From positions 1 to 24,651 of the forward strand of contig CAZXCQ010000065.1 in the NCBI GenBank assembly GCA_964639275.1: a stretch of 24,651 nucleotides of DNA, given 5' to 3'. The DNA comes from CAZXCQ01 sp964639275. GTDB lineage: Bacteria; Desulfobacterota; DSM-4660; Desulfatiglandales; Desulfatiglandaceae. The notes under the pieces were generated by a model that had not been told where the DNA came from, did no database searches, and saw only the letters and a list, made by a program, of their open reading frames with translations. Below, one piece after another: positions 23,332-24,651 of the stretch; the first letter of the stretch is position 1, and every line of letters begins with the position of its first letter. A program made the position numbers and the translations under genes.

Positions 23332-23370
23332 GTCCGTGGTGGAGACAGGCTCACTGTCTCCACCACGGAC
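23332..23370. terminator. Perfect 17-bp hairpin between convergent genes
   Basis: Two perfect 17-base arms, at 23332-23348 (beginning GTCCGTGGTGG) and 23354-23370, enclose a 5-base loop (GCTCA). It lies between the stop codons of the lipoprotein gene and msrAB, as a bidirectional terminator would. There is no T-run on either side, so it may stop transcription in another way or be a repeat unit. Confidence 0.45.
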
Positions 23371-23426
23371 AGCAATGCCTTGGACCCACCTGGGGAGCGA
23401 GGCACGTCCTTCAATTTTTCAATGTG

Positions 23427-24554
23427 TTATTTCTTGCCAGAAAAAAGGCCGAGATACTCGCCATACCCTTTCCTTACCAGGTCCTCCTTTGAAATAAACC
23501 GAAGAGCGGCTGAATTGATACAGTGCCTTAGACCCGTTGGCGGCGGTCCATCAGTGAACACATGTCCAAGATGGGAGTCGCCTTTCTTGCTCCGGACCTC
23601 TGTCCGAACCATAAAGAAGCTTTGGTCTTCTTTCTCCATGATGTTCTCGGGCACCAAAGGCTTAGTAAAACTGGGCCATCCCGTCCCAGAATCGAATTTA
23701 TCCAGCGAGCTATACAGGGGCTCCCCAGAGACGATGTCCACATAGATTCCTTCCTTTTTGTTGTCCCAGTATTCATTTTTGAATGGCGGTTCTGTACCGT
23801 CACGCTGGGTCACCTTGTACTGCAAAGGCGTCAGTATTTTGCGTAACACCTCATCACTGGGCTTAATAAACGTGGAATTATCCGATCGGTTGACGACTGT
23901 CGCTTTTTTATTGCCCCAGGCCTCTCTTAAAAATTGGTCGCGGCCCGAATTCCAGCGGTAGTATTTGTATCGAAGGGCATGTGTCTTGTAATAGTCCTGA
24001 TGATAGTCCCCTGCCCTGTAAAACCGTATGAAATTAATAACTTCCGTCACAATTGGCTTGTCAAACCGCCTGGATTTTTCCAGCTCCATTTTAGATTCCT
24101 CTGCCAGGCGTTTCTGTTCTTCATTATGGTAAAAAATGGCGGTTCGATATTGTGGCCCCCGATCCACGAACTGACCACCTGGATCGGTCGGGTCCACATG
24201 CCGCCAGAAGACGTCCAGCAGTTCTTTATAGGATATCTTTTCTGGATCATAACGTACTTGCACCGCTTCAACGTGGCCTGTTCCTCCGGCTGATACCTCT
24301 TTATACGTAGGGTTATCCTTTTGCCCCCCTGTATAGCCAGATATCACTTCAACCACACCGCCAGCTTTTTCAAAATCAGCCTCCACACACCAAAAACATC
24401 CGCCTGCAAATGTAGCCGTCTCTAAATTAATCGAATTTTCCTTCATGGCCTTCCCTTTTCCTTTTCTTTCCATTGAGTTATTCTCGGGGTTATTAAATGC
24501 AACGGCAAATACGCCTACTGCCAATAGCATCAAGAAAACCAGAAATGATCTCAT
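23427..24554 (-). CDS. msrAB: Exported MsrA-MsrB fusion, methionine sulfoxide reductase
   Basis: A 375-residue fusion. A signal sequence (1-20) is followed by MsrA (about 45-210), with the GGCFWCVE active site and catalytic C53, and by MsrB (about 230-365), with FDSGTGWPSF, DSHLGHVF and catalytic RHC at C345. MsrA reduces the S form and MsrB the R form of methionine sulfoxide in proteins. MsrB lacks the paired CxxC zinc sites, as in the zinc-free class. The signal sequence suggests periplasmic protein repair, as in the PilB-type enzymes of Neisseria, but no thioredoxin-like domain is fused, so the electron donor must be separate. The ATG has GGAGG 7 bases upstream. Function is firm; location is inference. 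Confidence 0.95.
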   Translation of the reverse strand: MRSFLVFLMLLAVGVFAVAFNNPENNSMERKGKGKAMKENSINLETATFAGGCFWCVEADFEKAGGVVEVISGYTGGQKDNPTYKEVSAGGTGHVEAVQVRYDPEKISYKELLDVFWRHVDPTDPGGQFVDRGPQYRTAIFYHNEEQKRLAEESKMELEKSRRFDKPIVTEVINFIRFYRAGDYHQDYYKTHALRYKYYRWNSGRDQFLREAWGNKKATVVNRSDNSTFIKPSDEVLRKILTPLQYKVTQRDGTEPPFKNEYWDNKKEGIYVDIVSGEPLYSSLDKFDSGTGWPSFTKPLVPENIMEKEDQSFFMVRTEVRSKKGDSHLGHVFTDGPPPTGLRHCINSAALRFISKEDLVRKGYGEYLGLFSGKK

Positions 24555-24651
24555 TTCAATCCCTCCTTTCAGAAAACCAATAAAATCTGTATCAATTTAG
24601 GGCTTGCGCAGAAATAACTTCGCAGAATTGGCGTCCAGATTTGGGTCAGAT
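24555..24651. other. Upstream region of msrAB
   Basis: The 97 bases before msrAB hold its ribosome site and probably its promoter. The AT-rich stretch about 24577-24600 is a candidate -10 area, but no core element can be assigned with confidence. Confidence 0.3.

Overview
The window looks like part of the chromosome of an anaerobic, probably Desulfobacterota (deltaproteobacterial) organism. This rests on gene content alone: a Liv-type ABC transporter beside a molybdenum hydroxylase, a PocR/GAF/LuxR regulator and an AmmeMemoRadiSam-type radical SAM protein. There is no rRNA or other marker, so the assignment is an inference. No tRNA, rRNA or CRISPR array was seen.

The dominant feature is a run of fifteen minus-strand genes from about 17.9 kb down to 2.0 kb, mostly overlapping or separated by less than 150 bp and likely one long catabolic operon. 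In transcription order it encodes: a zinc alcohol/polyol dehydrogenase; a three-subunit NADH-dehydrogenase-like diaphorase (HoxU/NuoG-N-like, NuoE-like, NuoF-like); a [2Fe-2S] subunit of a molybdenum hydroxylase carrying an extra N-terminal zinc-finger-like segment; a molybdopterin-binding large subunit; an FAD subunit with a cysteine-rich insertion; a MoaD-like ubiquitin-fold protein; a second molybdopterin-binding large subunit; the ABC transporter LivH, LivM, periplasmic binding protein, LivG, LivF; and a small TIGR04076-type protein. Just upstream, on the same strand, is a 517-residue PocR-GAF-LuxR regulator (18359-19912), the obvious candidate controller. The natural reading is uptake of a small organic substrate, hydroxylation (or reductive dehydroxylation) at a molybdenum site, and exchange of the electrons with NAD(H) through the NuoEF-like module. 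The substrate cannot be read from the sequence.

Left flank (1-2021): a non-coding stretch with a hairpin, a candidate 149-bp miniature inverted-repeat element with 4-bp flanking repeats, then an AT-rich plus-strand gene for an AmrS-like radical SAM protein with a Tat-like N-terminus.

Right flank (19913-24651): an 817-bp gap holding a second nested inverted-repeat element, a cysteine-rich membrane protein of unknown function, a VOC-fold protein with a shortened C-terminus, a repeat-rich gap, a putative lipoprotein, and a convergently transcribed exported MsrA-MsrB fusion. A perfect 17-bp hairpin lies between the last two genes. These flanks look like mixed accessory DNA rather than part of the operon.
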